In this document: positions 23,420-35,084 of the stretch, piece after piece
Numbering within the stretch: the stretch's first letter is position 1
How the letters are laid out: the number at the start of each line of letters is the position of its first letter
Assembly: GCA_963995505.1 (NCBI GenBank)
Contig: OZ023190.1
Location: forward strand, 12,208,092 to 12,272,091
Source of the DNA: Hypericum androsaemum
Lineage: Eukaryota > Streptophyta > Magnoliopsida > Malpighiales > Hypericaceae
Length of the DNA stretch: 64,000 nt
Reading direction: 5' to 3'
The notes under the pieces: model-generated
The model's input: only the letters and a program-made list of their open reading frames with translations
What the model was told of the DNA's origin: nothing
Databases searched by the model: none
Position numbers and translations under genes: made by a program

Positions 23420-23515
23420 GAGATTTCAGAGATTGAATTTACTTACCCGGGTTTAAACCTGGATTTTCCTGTATTTATAAACGCATTGCACCGTTAGACT
23501 ACTTGCTAGTATTTG
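23420..23515 (-). repeat. tRNA-like (SINE-type) segment
   Basis: On the minus strand TAGTCTAACGGTGCAATG resembles an A box and CCAGGTTTAAACCCGGG resembles a B box, about 45 bases apart. This matches the head of a tRNA-derived SINE. No clear tail or target duplication was found. Confidence 0.3.
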
Positions 23516-23565
23516 TAAATGAATTCCAAATGAGTTTCTATCTCATCTGAAAATTTAATTATTTT

Positions 23566-23770
23566 ACTTGGTTATCCATGAAATATATTAGAAAATTCTT
23601 GTTAGGCTAATGAATTTTAGTGCATGATCAATCAATTGCGCAATCTATTTATTAAAATTAATTAGTAGGTTGTAGATTCAATTCAGAAGAAAGTATTAAT
23701 ACACAAATTAAAATTAAAACAAAATAATTCAAATTATTTGATGAGGTCATCTCTTGATACCGGAGTCACA
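23566..23770 (+). repeat. Dispersed repeat, copy 1
   Basis: The stretch containing TTTATTAAAATTAATTAGTA and TATTAATACACAAATTAAA recurs, diverged, in the same orientation at about 29480-29680. Both copies continue through an ATTTGATGAGGTCAT-like or ATTTAATGAGATCAT word. The family is unknown. Confidence 0.5.
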
Positions 23771-24055
23771 TTAGGATAAAAAGTTTGTCTAGCTTAATTA
23801 AATTTCGAGTTCGAATCTTTATCAATACAACAATATTAAATATTTGACAACACCTCATTCTATTGCTTTAAACCGTTTTGTTGTGAAGACTCTATTTTCT
23901 TCTTTGCCGGGATTTTGATATGTTACCGTCGGGAACTTTTTTGTCTGAAAACTAAAAGATCGTTCGTTTTATCTTCAACTCTTTCATCTATCGAAAGTCA
24001 ACGACTCAAATATAACTTAGTCGGTTCGATAAATCCAGATACAAGATGGTGTAAG

Positions 24056-24736
24056 TAGGGGTGAACATTAATTAAATAATGGAATTCATTTTGATTTGAT
24101 TCGTCGAAAGTTCAATCGGATTCGAACCGACTCAAACGAATCCCAATTCGAATTCAAATTCGTCCTTAAACTATTCAAATCCAAATTCATATATCAAATT
24201 CGGCGAATCAAATTGCCGATTCGATTTGCCAAATAATTCGTTGAATTATAAATTAAAAAATTAGAATCAATTGAAAAGAGGGAAAACATGGGGGAGTTGA
24301 AATTTCAAAATTTCTCTTAATCCACTTTCATTCTTCAAAATTAAATTAATTCAATCTCAACTTACTAATTCTTTATTGATAAATTGATCTCTAAAAGCAT
24401 TCACTCTCAAAATTTACTTATTAGCTATTTTACTCATATTATTAATTATTATTAGTCACATATCTCTCTCTATGGATTTTCCACTAATTTTCTCTTATCT
24501 TATTCTGGATTAAGTGATAAACGTCAAGGAAATAGTTACAGAGAAAAGTCAAAAAATTCAAAAACTTCGAATTAAAAAACTAAAAAAGAATTTGAATTCA
24601 GATGAATTCAATTCAAATTTGATAGTTTGTAATGTGTATTCGGTTCGTCTTTAGACGAATTAAATATGAATCATAATTCTTATAATTCAAATTCGGCGAA
24701 TATAATTCAAATTTATTTCGATCAGTAGTCACCCTA
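24056..24736. mobile_element. hAT-type MITE with exact 8-bp target duplication
   Basis: It begins TAGGGGTGAAC and ends GTAGTCACCCTA. GGTGTAAG flanks it exactly at 24048-24055 and 24737-24744. The body is rich in AATTCGAATTC-type palindromic words, usual for this class of plant hAT MITEs. It is 681 bp long and non-coding. Confidence 0.75.
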
Positions 24737-24769
24737 GGTGTAAGGTTCATCACTCTTGATGGCGTTGTT

Positions 24770-24950
24770 TAGGGGTGAGCATATTATCCGGTATCTGAAT
24801 CCGATATCAGAAAAAAAATTCAGACTCGGATTCGGATAATTTTTAGTTTGGACTCGGATTTAGATTATCCAATTTTTTTAGTTCGAATACAATTCAGATA
24901 ACAAAATCATAAATTCGAATTATTCGAAATACAAGGATAAAATTAAAATT
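24770..24950 (+). mobile_element. Partial hAT-like element, left end only
   Basis: TAGGGGTGAGCATATTATCC at about 24771 is a common hAT left end. GATTCGGATAATTT-type words follow. No right end or duplication was found, so it is a truncated copy. Confidence 0.4.
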
Positions 24951-26223
24951 AGACCATGGACTGGGTTTTTCACGGGCAGTAAACCATTTTTAGCTTCCCT
25001 CGTCTGGACGGCACAAAACCCTAGTACCCTCATGAATCAATAACTCCCGCGGCCAATATAAGGGAGAATTAATGAATCCCTTCTTAGCCATTGTACCGTA
25101 AGCTAGGATCGTACATACAATTAAACCCGAGAGTTGGCCATCCACATTGTACGATCTTTGCCTACGGTCAAACTATGGATACAGGCAAACTATGGTCATC
25201 CACACTCGGGATATAGTTTGCACCATTTTCTCAGATGGGTATAGCTTCTCGGTTCATTTTGTTTATGTGGATCTGTGGCTATGTTTTTTTCTTCTAAGTT
25301 ATGGCGTTTCGAAGTGGATACATTGCCTTGTTTCTTGTTTATGTTTTGAGTTGCAGTTGCTGCCTAGTTAATTAACCTCTACAGTTGCCCACTGCTCGGT
25401 TGGTTTGCTTCAGCTCTGTGTATTGGTTAAATTCATAGCCTTGATCGGAGTGGACCATAATAATTTAGAGTCAATAATGATTCTAGCGGGTTAGAATTTG
25501 CATGTGAGTTGGGATATTGCAGAGTCTGGTTCTCATCTTGAGCTTTGCTTGACATGCTTTGCAGTTGATCCAGTTAGACATTTTACGATGTACATTTGCC
25601 AGACGGACGAACCTTTGCCAACTTCCTTATGTTCCTAACCGAGATAGATAATCATTCATTCTTTTATTTGTTATAAATATATTCCCAGAAAAACTTGCTG
25701 CTAAATTGTCTTAGAAGGACATAAACAACTTTGTAAAGAACACTACCAAGTGATATTCTCCCATCAACTTTTTATCATGCACGTGGTTGTGATTGGTCTT
25801 GTCTTGTCTTGTCTTCATCGGATTTGGTTTCTGTCTGCTGGCCAAATTGCATCAGTATGTGCAACGAACTCTATGTTGTGAGTTTGTCTGTATTTGGAAG
25901 TGGTTAATGCCAATAACTTTATCAGTTAGGCTCAGATGACAACATTGGACTATCACATAACTTAGGGACGCAGAGAACAGCCAAATTAGATCAAGTGCTG
26001 AATAATGGTGTTGTAGCATGACTCTTGAGGAATAGAGCAATTTCTTTTTTGTTTCGGTCCGATCTTGGTCGGGGTGATTTGTGGAATGAATCATTCGATC
26101 TTATCCACCAAGTTTTTTATTGCTACAAATCGGAGAATGAACTTGCTTTTGTATAGCTGTACTTTTGACGGGGATTAGTTGTAATCCGCTCATAATTATT
26201 TTAAGATTCGTTGATTACTACGT
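24951..26223. other. Intergenic stretch, possible untranslated or relic sequence
   Basis: The base composition is less AT-rich than the flanks and contains splice-acceptor-like TTTGCAG words near 25563. No frame belongs to a family I recognise. A short TCTTGTCTTGTCTTGTCT run lies near 25798. Confidence 0.35.
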
Positions 26224-26454
26224 TACAGTAAAACCTCTCTAAAGTGATATTGTTGGGACTGGAGAAAATTATTACTTTAGAGAAGTTATTATATAAGAGG
26301 GGTTTACATTTTTTTACTACAAAAAAATTATTTTGTAATTCTCACTTGACCAAGACCTGTCTATCTGTTACACTCCGAGCGAACAACCAATTTTTCAAGA
26401 ATTTTAGACCAAGCTTCGGATAAACTTTAATTTTCCGCTAGACCAGCACTAACT

Positions 26455-26640
26455 TGCCCGGCGTCCTACCTCTATTTGTCTAGATGTAATCCAAGCGGGT
26501 TCAAGTGCCTGAAGAGCATATTTTCCGAAACCAATATGATTACCTCGATAGGATATCCCTTTCATTCGTCCTCTATGTTGTCTACAGAATCTGGTTTTTT
26601 GGGGTTATAATAGATGGTTCGGCTCATACCTAATTAGTTA
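26455..26640 (-). pseudogene. rpl16: Plastid rpl16 fragment in the nucleus (NUPT)
   Basis: On the minus strand the sequence encodes the start of exon 2 of plastid ribosomal protein L16. Visible parts are [16 protein letters not shown], then [16 protein letters not shown] and GRRA. It is preceded at 26607-26640 by what looks like the 3' end of its group II intron (TATGAGCCGAA). A one-base deletion near the start of the exon breaks the frame, and the fragment stops after about 50 codons. Confidence 0.8.
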
Positions 26641-26723
26641 ATGCTTACTATTTCATATACGTGCAAAAATAGGCGAATAGACCCAACTAGCATTAAGAAT
26701 TTCATCTTTTGACCAAAAACAGG

Positions 26724-26795
26724 CGTACCCACGGTAAACGCTGGGTAGCCAAGTGCGGAGTGGATAACTACTGAAAGTATCTAAGTAAGACGGCG
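26724..26795 (+). pseudogene. Plastid 23S rRNA 3'-end fragment in the nucleus
   Basis: CCCACGGTAAACGCTGGGTA followed by GCCAAGTGCGGAGTGGATAA and AAGTATCTAAGTAAG matches the conserved last part of plastid 23S rRNA with a few C-to-T and G-to-A changes. It is about 70 bases long. It lies about 80 bases from the rpl16 piece, which is elsewhere in plastid genomes, so the insertion is a mosaic. Confidence 0.7.
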
Positions 26796-27116
26796 ATCAA
26801 AAGAACTATTTGAAAATAATTCAAAAGATGAATGATGACGTAAAAGTTATCAAACAAGAAAATCTAACATAAATTAACATCTTAAAACAATTCACAAATT
26901 TGCAAAGTACGTAAAAATATATGTATTTATTCAAAATTATCATTTTATGCGAAAATTGGGACCGAAATTTTACACTAAATTTTTTTAAAAAAATATCAGT
27001 TATTAGGATAGAGGGATTATCACATTTTAACACTGGTCCTGACTCGGGACCGAGACTTTTTATCAATTTAGAAAAGTTATCACTTTAAAAGAAATCACTT
27101 TAGAAAAATTTTACTG

Positions 27117-27420
27117 TAATCATCTTCGCATTGGAGGGAGGGGAGGTGGGAGGAGTTGTTGTACTCCAAAGCAATGATTTCATATTTAATAGATTAAACC
27201 ACTATTGGGGCGTTTTGGCAATCATTTGATATGTGTGTTTCACTAACAAAATACTTCGTCCTATCGTCCGTCCTCAATTATGAAGCGAGTACTATTGGAG
27301 CAGTAGTGATACTTGATTTTCACTTAAATTGAGGGGTCATTAGGCGATGTCCTTTCTGAGTTTCTGGTGCAAATGTTGGTAGGGTTTTCAAGTTTCTGAG
27401 AAATCGATTCCTGGGTTGAC
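27117..27420. other. Spacer without recognised features
   Basis: This is a short non-coding stretch between the Emigrant-like element and the LINE poly(A) tail. Nothing was recognised. Confidence 0.4.
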
Positions 27421-28893
27421 TTTTTTTTTTTTTGCGGGGTAAACATTCATCACTTTTATTAAAAGAGCCAATTCAGCTTATGAAGAGCAGAAACATCTTT
27501 GCCAAGGGCAGTACGAACACAATCTGGTGCTCAGGTGAAGACAAGAAGATCACGGTCCGGCGGGATAGACACTTTAGCCATCTCGTGAGCAACTTTGTTT
27601 GCATCCCTCCGCACAAAAACAACACCCACCTGATGGAACCGAGCAAAGAGGCCTCTACAATCATCCAACAACATCGCAAGATCTCTCCTATCTGCCAACT
27701 CACTTGACAATCCGACTCCACTTCCACCCTCTCTAGTCCCAACGATGCAGCAAACTCCAAACCAGTAAAAACTGTCTGCCCTTCCAGCAGAGTAGGGTTA
27801 TTAATACTAGGAACCCTCCTTGCCACCACCGCTATAAAGCCACCCGCGTCATCACGTACCACAACCCCAACTTGCCCTCCTCCCCTCGAGCACATACCTG
27901 CATCCACATTCACCTTGAACCACCCACTCTCTGGTGGTCGCCAACACGCACTTTTAGGCAGTCGCACTCCCCTCGAAGCCCCCTCCACTTCCATATATTC
28001 CTGCCAGAAACGAAACCCTTTAGCAAGAATCTCCGAGACCACGATCTCCTCCCCTGGTGCAAACACATACGAGTTCAAAATCTTCTACAACAACTACAAC
28101 GTCACAACCCTCCTACTCCACTCCACCAAATTGGAAGGACTCAGAAGCATCTCTGGCACATCTTCCAACCGTACGTGAGTCCCTCCTTGTACCTGCACAG
28201 CTGCCTCCTGCCAAACAGCCATCGAAAATGGGCAAAGAAAAAAAAGATGAAGGATAGTTTCTGATGCTCCCAAACATAGGGGCAGACGTTATCAACCTCC
28301 ATGCCTCTCCGTGTCAAATTCACTCTAACCAGAAGATTTATTGTCCATTAACCTCGTGGACATTTTAGAGTCCAACACCTTCTTCACAATTCACTACCTA
28401 CATTCAGGAGGGAAGCAAGAAAGGATTCAGCCCACCATGCACTAAGATCCACGTAGTAGCCACTTCTAACCGAATACTCCCCATCCTTCGAGTGTCTCCA
28501 CCTCAAAACATCCACTGGTCACCTCATACTCAACCTTATACTCAGAATTCGGGTCACGTCTGCCTCCTCGAAGCATCGTCTGAGCAACTCATTATTCCAC
28601 TCACATGCATCCTCCTGAATAAGCTCTGAGACATGGACAATAGAATTCCTTCCAAACCCGAATTGACGACCCTTGACCCTTGAGCGATATCTTGGCCGCC
28701 CCTCCTCTGAACCAGGAACCCAATGGTCCTCCCAAACCCGAATTGACGACCCTTGACCCACCCTCCACTCTAATCCACGCCTCAACAATCCTACACCACT
28801 CATAATACTCTTCCACGTAAAACTGATCTGATCCCCACACTCCCTCCAAAAGAGACCCTTGAACCCAATGGGTTGACGTTTGTTCATTACCAT
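27421..28893 (-). mobile_element. 5'-truncated LINE with RNase H domain
   Basis: The element reads on the minus strand and ends in a poly(A) tail (13 T at 27421-27433 on the plus strand). At 28519-28893 a frame has FTWKSIMSGVGLLRRGLEWR and GSSIRVWEDHWVPG, the segment after the reverse transcriptase in plant L1-type LINEs. At 27473-28078 WRPPESGWFKVNVDAG, GVVVRDDAGGF and VESDCQ mark the RNase H-like domain. Frames do not connect, and a repeat of CCAAACCCGAATTGACGACC occurs near 28651 and 28733. The reverse transcriptase core is missing. Confidence 0.8.
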
Positions 28894-30559
28894 GAGGCTT
28901 CGATCTTGTAATTTTTCATTCCAGAGAATGCTTATGCTATCGAATACGATATTGTAATCCTATGAAGTCAACGACACTAGAAAGTTTATAGAATAGTTAT
29001 ATCATGATGTTTGTTCGCTGTATTGCCATAACAACAAGACTAGATTCACACACACACACACAAAACATGTAAGAAGGAACATGGAAGAATGGATAGGAAA
29101 CCCCAATGTCCTTATTATTATTACATTTTGCTAAAAACATTGTTATTTGGGATGCATGCATGTTCCAAGCCCCTTTATAGGTTTCGAAGGCTATTTGACT
29201 TTTTACCGTGTACAATACTACTTGCAGTCTTGTTCTTTTGATAAGTACTTACCGTCTTTTTCATTCACAAATTTAATTAAATATATTAACAAATTCTTAT
29301 TAGTCCAGTGAATTTTTTTAGATATAGTAAAATATATTTAACTAAATTTTTATGATCAAACATAAGAATATAAATATTTTTTAGTTAAACCTAGCTCATC
29401 GAGTTCGCTGAAAATTTTAAATTTCAAAAAATAACTGATTTTTTCCAAAGTAGCAAAGGTAAACTTGTTTGGCGAAATAAATTGAGCACCACCATATGGT
29501 AGATGCATTTTAGTAGATAATCAATTGAGTATTCTGTTTATTAAAATTAATAAGTATGTCGTAGATTTAATATCTTTTTATGAAAATAATTATTAATACA
29601 CAAATTAAACATAAATAAAATACCCTGAAATATTTAATGAGATCATTAAGTATAGATTGGTCACAGTGAAACTTGATATTGTACATGGGTTCTCTAAAGT
29701 AAAACTTGACCCTTTGTACATAGCTTTTGTTCATTCGGGGGCATTTTGTACATCGCTAGTTTAATCTTCAGAACAGTATCAGGGAGATCAGTGGTGCTAT
29801 AAGCCCACTCAAGACGTAATTGATTTCTTGAAATAACATACAAATCTACTGATAAAAAAATCTCCAAAAATCTATATAAGGGTCAAAATTTCTCCCACCC
29901 CCAGAGCTTGCCTTCCATATAGAAGAAGAAAAGGGAAAACTTCAACCTAAGAGAGATAGAAAATAGAGAATTTGGATAATTTTTCTAAAGATTTAGATTA
30001 GTCAACTAGTTTAGCGAGTGTTTGAAGAACTTTTAGCTTTAATAAAAATATTAATATTAATTATCAAAAAATATTATTAATATTGGTTTCCTACGACAAG
30101 GCCGGCAGACCTAATGATGAGCATTATCCCGGAATAATAGGGGTATGTGAGGGCCCTTGACTAACTTGGAACTGTCCATCGCCATTGCCAAAAACTTTCA
30201 AGACTGAACGAACTTGTGGTTGCGCCTGAGGTTGTAACTGTGATACTAACTGAATCGCCATTGCTGTTCAGGAATCCGAAAAGTTCGATGCTAAACAGCA
30301 ATGGCGATCTCAGTGAGTATCCCAGTTAGCATCCGTAGAGGCAAAGCTACAGGGCAGCAAGAACCTTTCGGATTCGTAAGTTGAGGTTCATGGATCGATA
30401 AGATTTTTGATTCAAGAGGTAAAAAGTCGGGTTTCCATATTGAAATTTTGAGTTCGAAATTTACGAATAGAATCTAGCATGCAAGATGTTCAAGAAAAGA
30501 AAAAGCTCTAGCGCATAGGTCCCAAGAGAACCAATAAAGAGTTACCTGGCTATGCGAAA
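28894..30559. other. Intergenic stretch with repeat relics
   Basis: It holds a short (CA)n run near 29048-29062 and the second copy of the dispersed repeat (29480-29680). The word GCCATTGCTGTT near 30257 is inverted near 30295. No gene was recognised. Confidence 0.4.
29480..29680 (+). repeat. Dispersed repeat, copy 2
   Basis: This is the diverged direct copy of 23566-23770, sharing TTTATTAAAATTAATAAGTA and ATTATTAATACACAAATTAAA. Boundaries are approximate. Confidence 0.5.
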
Positions 30560-30800
30560 GAAACGACGTTGCAGCATCACATAGCCTTCAATAGTAGGTA
30601 GGTCCAACCCGAGAATGGCTTAACATGGCATTCCATTGTCTACTCATAACTCACCCGACCATCCCCAACATCGACCTTCCGAGGGTTCGAACTCACGACA
30701 ATGGATCACCCCAACATCAACATAGGGAGGGTTCGAACTCTTAACCTCCTCGCAGGAATAACAGAACTTTCACCACTTAACTATATGTCCGAGGTTTACA
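30560..30800 (-). repeat. tRNA-derived SINE-like element
   Basis: On the minus strand TATAGTTAAGTGGTGAAAGT fits a Pol III A box and GAGTTCGAACCCTC fits a B box about 40 bases later. A second GAGTTCGAACCCTC follows about 50 bases further on, suggesting an internal duplication. The head is at about 30795 and the tail near 30560. No target duplication was identified. Confidence 0.45.
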
Positions 30801-30995
30801 TCTCAAGTTTCAGTTGTGTTGTCCTCTGCATGTTCTCCATAAACTTTTTTCAGAATATTGCCTCTTCGGAAAAATGTTAGAACAGAAAAGAAAGAGGCCG
30901 AGAATTCGAACTCATACTTGAGAGCCTATTTACACACATGAGAATGTTTGCAGTGACATGGTTAATATGCACCCTACTTGACATTGCATATGTAC

Positions 30996-32084
30996 TCACT
31001 CGGGGCAATAATCTGATCGGAGGCTGTCAAGAAGCTCGGCATATTCAATCGGTGTTGCTTCACTGCAGAACACCTCATCCCACAGCTGAAGCAGCTCTGC
31101 TCAAGAAAGTTAAGTTCATACGTTGTTGTTAGTCACACAACTTGTTCTCAAGCACCAATAGCTTATAAGAGAAGTCCATGAAATATGGAATCATGTGAAG
31201 ATAAAAAGTCTACGTACCGGCCTTTGTCTGCAGAGGAAAGACACATCATCTTGGGACTTTGGTTAGGTTCTGTAGGCATTTGACTGCCAAATCCATATCG
31301 TCACTGCCAATGGTTCATACAAGGAACCACAAAGGATCAGAGGTATAGTGATGACAAAGATGACTAATCTCATTTTCGAAAATGGAGAAACTCGACTTGC
31401 GTAAAAAATGTGGCAACATGTTTACTGATGTCCAGAAGCATAGGAGCAGACAATGAATTCTTGAAGATTTGCGGTTGCACACTGGGAGATGTAACCTATC
31501 TGTTAAGAAGAGAAGAAGAATTATCTGACTCTCATCCGCATTCTTCCAAACTTGACCAAAGAAGGAAATACGCTATGGCGACTTTCAATCATGTGAAGCA
31601 CTCTTCTCAACTAGCTTATAGGTCAATGGAGAATTTATAAACTACGATTTACTACTATGCTCGAATTGTCCAGGCATGAGTCTGTTGCAGCCTACCTTCA
31701 AAAGTTGAGTCTCCGGACCATGGTCTCCAGAAAAGCCTCGCCAAGAAGTCTCCAATTCGTATGCTGACTTCGGAGGCTTGACATCCTTTGTTGCCTCTGT
31801 CATGGCACGAGATCCAAGCTCTAGTACTGATGTTTCAAACTCTTTCTTTCCAGGCTTGTGATTTCTCTGGCACCAACCAAGTTAGTTGCAACAGAGAATA
31901 GTTGCATAAGCAAAAATAATAATTACAAGAAGAAGATGGAAACAAGATCTCATGATGCACCTGTGATGCACAACGGCTGTTGACTTCTGTACCTTCGGCT
32001 GCTGTTCCAGCTTTGACACTGCTGTTCTCTAGCTCCAACAGACACAGCTTTCTGCACAGAAACTTGTCCTTCATCGGCCCCCGC
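30996..32084 (-). pseudogene. Truncated RPAP3-like (TPR co-chaperone) gene, C-terminal part only
   Basis: Five exon-like pieces read on the minus strand. They are 32084-31961 (ends ASQ before GTGCAT), 31866-31696 (PPKSAYELETSWRGFSGD), about 31499-31385 (PQIFKNSLSAPMLLDI), 31303-31222 (DMDLAVKCLQNLTKVP, then MMCLSSADK in another frame) and 31099-30996 (ELLQLWDEVFCSEATPIEYA to stop). Together they follow the RPAP3_C domain of R2TP-complex co-chaperones, which assemble RNA polymerase II and other complexes with HSP90. The fourth piece has a frameshift after KVP, and its donor is not GT. The TPR region that should precede is absent: only about 400 bases separate this piece from the next gene's stop. 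I take it as a dying or rearranged copy. Atypical splicing cannot be excluded. Confidence 0.7.
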
Positions 32085-32490
32085 TGTTTGCTATTGAACT
32101 CCGGAGGCCCCTAGTAAGTGTCCGGTCTGACCCAACTCGAACTTGCTTAATTAGTCTAATAGTATTCTAGAAGATAATTCTTGAGATTGCTGTGATTACA
32201 GTTCTAGTTTGTAATCAAGGGCGCACACATTTTATTTCTGGAGGCCATCGCAATTCTATAATGCTCAACAATATTTTGTCTCTCTGTTTACTTGCAAACC
32301 TTGTCCCATCCAACGGGGTTACACTGTAGTAAAATGGCGAGAATGAAGTGTGCGAGTGTTGTTCATTACAAAATGGAACAGATTATTATGCTCCAGTTTC
32401 CAGGATCACTCCTGCATAATCTAGAGCTCAAATTATCCTCTGCATAATCTAATGCTCAAATCCATGCCAACATAGTGGTACGTGCGTATC

Positions 32491-35084
32491 TCAGCAGGTG
32501 GTGACCGCGTGCACTTGTTCATGCAATGCCTTGTAACACTGGAGGCTGCACAGTGGAAGGTTGGACTTGGAATCCCGGTACTTGTAAGGGTTGCAACATG
32601 ATGGACCGGCGCATCTCTCACGGGGAGGTGGGTAACTGGAAAATCAGTCCAAGACCGGGTTATTAGAAAGAAAAAGATACTTGGAGATATGCTGGAAGGA
32701 AAATTTAAGGAGCAAGTGCTTCGGAGGCAAGCAAATGTTCATCATATACACCTGCGCTAAGCTCATAACTACTTAGACCAGATGTTCCCCTTCATCTGCC
32801 GGGAGAATTGCCGACTGCCGAGTACTTGAGTCTATTCGAACTTCGATAGAGAAAATATTGTAGATGTTTCATTAAAAAGATAGATTCTATGGAAACTGGC
32901 ATTTGCAAGGAGAAATTAGACTGTACCTGCAGGGCTTGGGGTCAAATATACTAGGAAAGCCCAATTCGAAAGGAAATATCACAATTGTGCCTGAAGGACC
33001 GAAAATCCATCTCACACGATCTTGGTCAATTATCATAGCATTTGCGGCCTTCTCCTGCCAAGAATCCAACCCATAAACACACACAAAAACCATTAGATCT
33101 TGTAACAAAACTGACAGTAGAAATAAAGCAGGCAATTGTTGACTATCTCCTACCTGTTGCAACTCTTCTTGCTTCTTCTTCAGTTTAACTTCTCTTTTCT
33201 TCCTACTGGAATCCTGCCCCAGTATCTTTCTGATTGCCTCGGCCTAAAGAGTTTTTTATATCAATACTTTAGACTACAATCATCGCAAAAAACAAAGTAC
33301 ACCAGCAAGAAAACAGTACTAGAAGAGCACTGCATGAGACAGAAAGCAGAGATGAAAATAGAATAAACAGGCAAACCTCAGATTCCCTATTTGCCTTTTC
33401 CACTTGCATTCGACGTCTTTGAAGTGCTTCAGCCCTCTTTAGTTGCTGCTCCATTTCGGTAAGCTTCTCTTTTTGCTCTGAAACAAAAAGAAGACAATAA
33501 AATAAAATAATTACTTAAAGGACTTCAACCAAGCAAAACCCGAGTCAAGAATAGCAATCTTCACTCACTTCTGGGAGGAGCTGGAGGTAACCCATTAGGG
33601 AACTCAATTATGTTAGCACCATAAGTAGAGGATGCATCTCTTCCACGTTGTCGTGTAGTGATTGTAGTCTCCCTCTTGCGTGGTTCCAATATATCAATCA
33701 GCTCCTTTTCTAATTTCTTCCTCTTACTTGCAGGTTCACCATCTGAACCTGCTTCCTCCTCTTCAACATAGTCAACATCTTCAGACTCATAAGCCAAATT
33801 AGATTTCTTAGCCTCTTCCACAGATTTTAATGTCCCATGGTCTCCAACACTCGTACCATATAAACCATCCACATTTCGTTTTAAAACTTTTGAAATCTTT
33901 TGATGCTTCCTGCTTTTTCCTTCTTCATCCTCATAATCCACAACGTAATCATCTATGGCCTTGGATCTTTTAACTTTCTCAAGGTACCTAATCTCATCAT
34001 CATCCTCACCAACATCTCCATCCAAAGTGCGTTTCTTTGTGACCCTCTTGCTCTTACGAACTGGTTCGGACATGTCAGTCTGCTTCCCAGATATACTGCC
34101 GTCAGGCATCCTACTACTAGATTTCTCACCTCTCCCAACACTTAGACCACCATCAGATATGTTCCATGGAGCCCCACGCAAGTCCTTATATGATGTGTAG
34201 GAGCGATTCTCATCCTGAAACAAGAATCCGATAGTGGCTGTTATACAATTTTGTTTGAGCAGAGAACCAAACTGTAAGACAAAAAAAAACTCACAACAAG
34301 ACTAGCTTTACTCTAACCAACCAAAAAGTTAGCTGTACAGCAATTTGTGTGATGCAGTAGCCATACCAAATCATTTGAGAGGGACGTTAATAAATCTCTA
34401 GTATTTAAATAGCATTTCTCAAAAGCTATTTGGACGCAACAATCAAATACTGATTCAAAAAAAAGTTGGTGCTTAACAAATGATAAATAGCAGTTACCTC
34501 CGCTGACTTTTGCCTGGAACCTGGGTAGTGAGAAGATTTGGTAGAAGTAGACCCCACAGCAGATGCACCGTCAGAAGCAGTCTTTGTATTAATAGTACGT
34601 GTGATGCCACCCACCTTAAGCTTAACTTTTTTCACTTTATTCTCATTTTCCCCTACCCCTGAAGCAACTCCTAAATTGCTGAAGCTGTTGGTGCTCTTCC
34701 AATTAGCAGGAGAAAGAACACCTTCACTGCACCTTTTTGAATCGTCTCCCCTGAGCCTCAAATCATTACTTCCACGATATGAGTCATTGTTAGAAGCCTC
34801 ATCAGATTCTCCGAATCCTCCATTAAGATTCTGGGGCAAAGAGAGAACAAGAAATCTTAGCAGACAAGGCCATGGATGATCACGAAGCAGAAGAGGGTTG
34901 AACCAGTAAAAATCAGCCAGTTATCAATAATTTTGCTTACCGTATCCGAAGGTGGTGTAGATGACAGGGATGAGATGTTATCATGATTTTCATGGGGTAG
35001 CTGTGAGTCATTCCTAGGTCGACGGGCAGTATTCCTCCTCTTCCGCACAGCACTGTTTGCATCACTAAAACCGAAGCCTTCCAT
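32491..35084 (-). CDS. PAPA-1 / HIT zinc-finger protein, INO80 complex subunit B (Ies2) homologue, seven exons
   Basis: Coding exons are 35084-34941, 34830-34498, 34214-33569, 33477-33377, 33243-33154, 33054-32927 and 32635-32491. They total 1,587 bases and 528 residues, and all introns have GT-AG ends with matching phases. The first 375 residues are charged and low-complexity, with basic runs KRVTKKR and SKRKKLEKEL that look like nuclear signals. The PAPA-1 domain starts with QKEKLTEMEQQLKRAEALQR and runs through EAIRKILGQDSSRKK to WIFGPSGTIVIFP. The C terminus is a HIT zinc finger with C-x4-C at CAGPSC and later C-x3-C-x3-H in LCSLQCYKALHEQ, ending at TGA. In yeast and animals this protein (Ies2/INO80B) sits in the INO80 chromatin remodeller. 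A 5' untranslated intron from about 35545 (AAG/GTAAAC) to 35144 is likely. The ATG at 35084 follows a short open leader with no earlier ATG in frame. Confidence 0.93.

Larger units (their letters stand above)
22201..24047. other. Intergenic stretch without recognised genes
   Basis: Short open frames (for example 22963-23232) have no recognisable domain. A tRNA-like segment at 23420-23515 and a dispersed repeat at 23566-23770 are listed separately. Confidence 0.4.
26226..27116. mobile_element. Emigrant/pogo-like MITE carrying plastid DNA
   Basis: It starts CAGTAAAACCTCTCTAAAG and ends CTTTAGAAAAATTTTACTG, flanked by TA on both sides (26224-26225 and 27117-27118). The end CAGTAAAACCTCT matches what I remember of Emigrant-type plant MITEs, mobilised by pogo-like transposases. 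Between the ends lie two plastid-derived segments. Confidence 0.6.

Noticed and set aside
26724..26795. A functional rRNA gene
   Set aside because: Only about 70 bases of the plastid 23S 3' end are present, with substitutions.
27872..28264. Plus-strand open frames over the LINE
   Set aside because: They are antisense to the LINE RNase H region, which explains the open frames.
30560..30800. A real tRNA gene
   Set aside because: A and B boxes are present, but no cloverleaf closes and the B box is doubled; a SINE head fits better.
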